Positions 63,437 through 64,000 of a DNA stretch of 64,000 nt are shown here, piece after piece. The position numbers and the translations under genes are program-made. Under the pieces are notes generated by a model. It was not told the DNA's origin and did no database searches. It was given only the letters and a program-made list of their open reading frames with translations. Source of the DNA: Bacteroides thetaiotaomicron VPI-5482 (lineage in GTDB: Bacteria > Bacteroidota > Bacteroidia > Bacteroidales > Bacteroidaceae); assembly GCF_000011065.1 (NCBI RefSeq), contig NC_004663.1, positions 4,402,001-4,466,000 on the forward strand, in the 5' to 3' direction. Within the stretch, counting starts at the first letter, position 1; each line of letters starts with the position of its first letter.

Positions 63437-63786
63437 TTGCTTAAAATTGATATTTGTTGCTGAAATAACGATGCTCGGGTTTATAATAAACTTGGGGGAC
63501 GTTTATAATAAACGATGAACGAATTTATTAATAAATGATTCGGAGGAAGTATATAAAGGGTTAATATATTTCGTGTGAAAGTGTGTAATGATACCAAGAA
63601 ACTTTCTGTTTTTATTATTAATGGGTAGTTTGTCTTTACATTCTCTTTTTTCTGTTTTCCTGTCATCAGCAGGATGTGTCACGATGTAATGACGAGAATG
63701 ATATTCCAAACTTAATTTTTATTTTCGCTTTATTAACTATTAATGAAAAAAAAGTCTTTTCTTTGTATCATCTTAAAAATGAAACT
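63437..63786. other. 350-base AT-rich leader region of the GH43-like gene
   Basis: No convincing frame; short minus-strand frames here are AT-rich and featureless. It should contain the promoter and HTCS-binding site of the polysaccharide locus, but I cannot place them. Confidence 0.45.
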
Positions 63787-64000
63787 ATGAGAATCAATTT
63801 ATGTTTGTTATTATTCCTTGTTTTGCTGAACATCTCTTGTAATTCCAAACGGGCGGGAAAAAAAGAAGATGTTGAAAAAGATACTTATGCCAATCCATTA
63901 TTTATGGAAGGGGCTAATTCAAGCGCGATTTACCATAATGGTAAATATTATTATACCCATGAAACTAATGAGCAAATATATCTGTGGGTAACCACCGATA
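63787..64000 (+). CDS. GH43-like lipoprotein, right-truncated
   Basis: The ATG at 63787 opens a lipoprotein signal (LLLFLVLLNISC) followed by NPLFMEGANSSAIYHNGKYY and further Tyr-rich sequence. Five-bladed propeller families such as GH43 start in this way (first blade with a YHNGKYYY-type strand). Only 71 codons are in the window, so catalytic Asp/Glu residues cannot all be seen. It is probably the first or an early gene of the glycan locus controlled by the HTCS. Substrate unknown. Confidence 0.6.
   Translation, partial: MRINLCLLLFLVLLNISCNSKRAGKKEDVEKDTYANPLFMEGANSSAIYHNGKYYYTHETNEQIYLWVTTD

Noticed and set aside
63481..63709. Minus-strand short frames upstream of the GH43-like gene
   Set aside because: AT-rich, no signal peptide or motif, no promoter, and they lie in the probable regulatory region.

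Overview
The window is chromosomal DNA of a gut Bacteroides, close to B. thetaiotaomicron. The evidence is repeated TAnnTTTG -7 promoter elements, Cys-anchored lipoproteins next to most accessory genes, a hybrid two-component regulator beside the start of a polysaccharide-utilisation locus, glycine-lipid acyltransferases, and a division/cell-wall (dcw) cluster of Bacteroidetes type. The species is my inference; I ran no search.

Layout. 1-3.8 kb: a left-truncated thioredoxin-domain protein (minus) and gpmI (plus). 4.0-15.1 kb: a plus-strand surface locus with a transglutaminase-like lipoprotein, a helical lipoprotein, two tandem copies of a ~900-residue macroglobulin/plug-like secreted protein separated by a small lipoprotein, and an O-antigen-ligase-like membrane protein. 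A vestige of the ligase start lies behind copy 1, so the duplication unit can be read. 15-24.6 kb: housekeeping and hypothetical genes (DUF3109 protein, gyrB, rpsT, tRNA-Glu, recO, an AAA-ATPase/nuclease-like protein, a lipoprotein plus PagL-like deacylase pair) and a 41-codon scrap of a tyrosine recombinase.

25.1-33.4 kb is the most unusual region. On the minus strand, in transcription order: a membrane-anchored TPR/HTH regulator, a DUF3244 protein, an aerolysin/MTX2-like lipoprotein, a MACPF lipoprotein, a small lipoprotein, a second MACPF lipoprotein and a second small lipoprotein. Two unrelated pore-forming folds with small companion lipoproteins suggest a contact-dependent or secreted antagonism locus.

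34.0-50.5 kb is the dcw cluster, all minus: mraZ-rsmH-ftsL-ftsI-murE-mraY-murD-ftsW-murG-murC-ftsQ-ftsA-ftsZ followed by a GatB/YqeY protein. The mraZ promoter carries three 10-bp-spaced repeats that look like a MraZ operator. 51-55.5 kb: ECF-type sigma factor, glsA-glsB, dgt, dut. 55.5-59.1 kb: TPR lipoprotein, DUF4292 lipoprotein and a catalytically degenerate EnvC-like factor joined by 4-base overlaps. 59.2 kb to the end: a hybrid two-component sensor, a short transcription unit with a tiny ORF and terminator, and the beginning of a GH43-like lipoprotein.

Two intergenic regions hold short phased repeats with the core ACCCGGGT: four units at an exact 23-bp period near 50.8 kb, and four at 22 bp inside a long inverted repeat near 33.7 kb. 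I do not recognise them as a named element.
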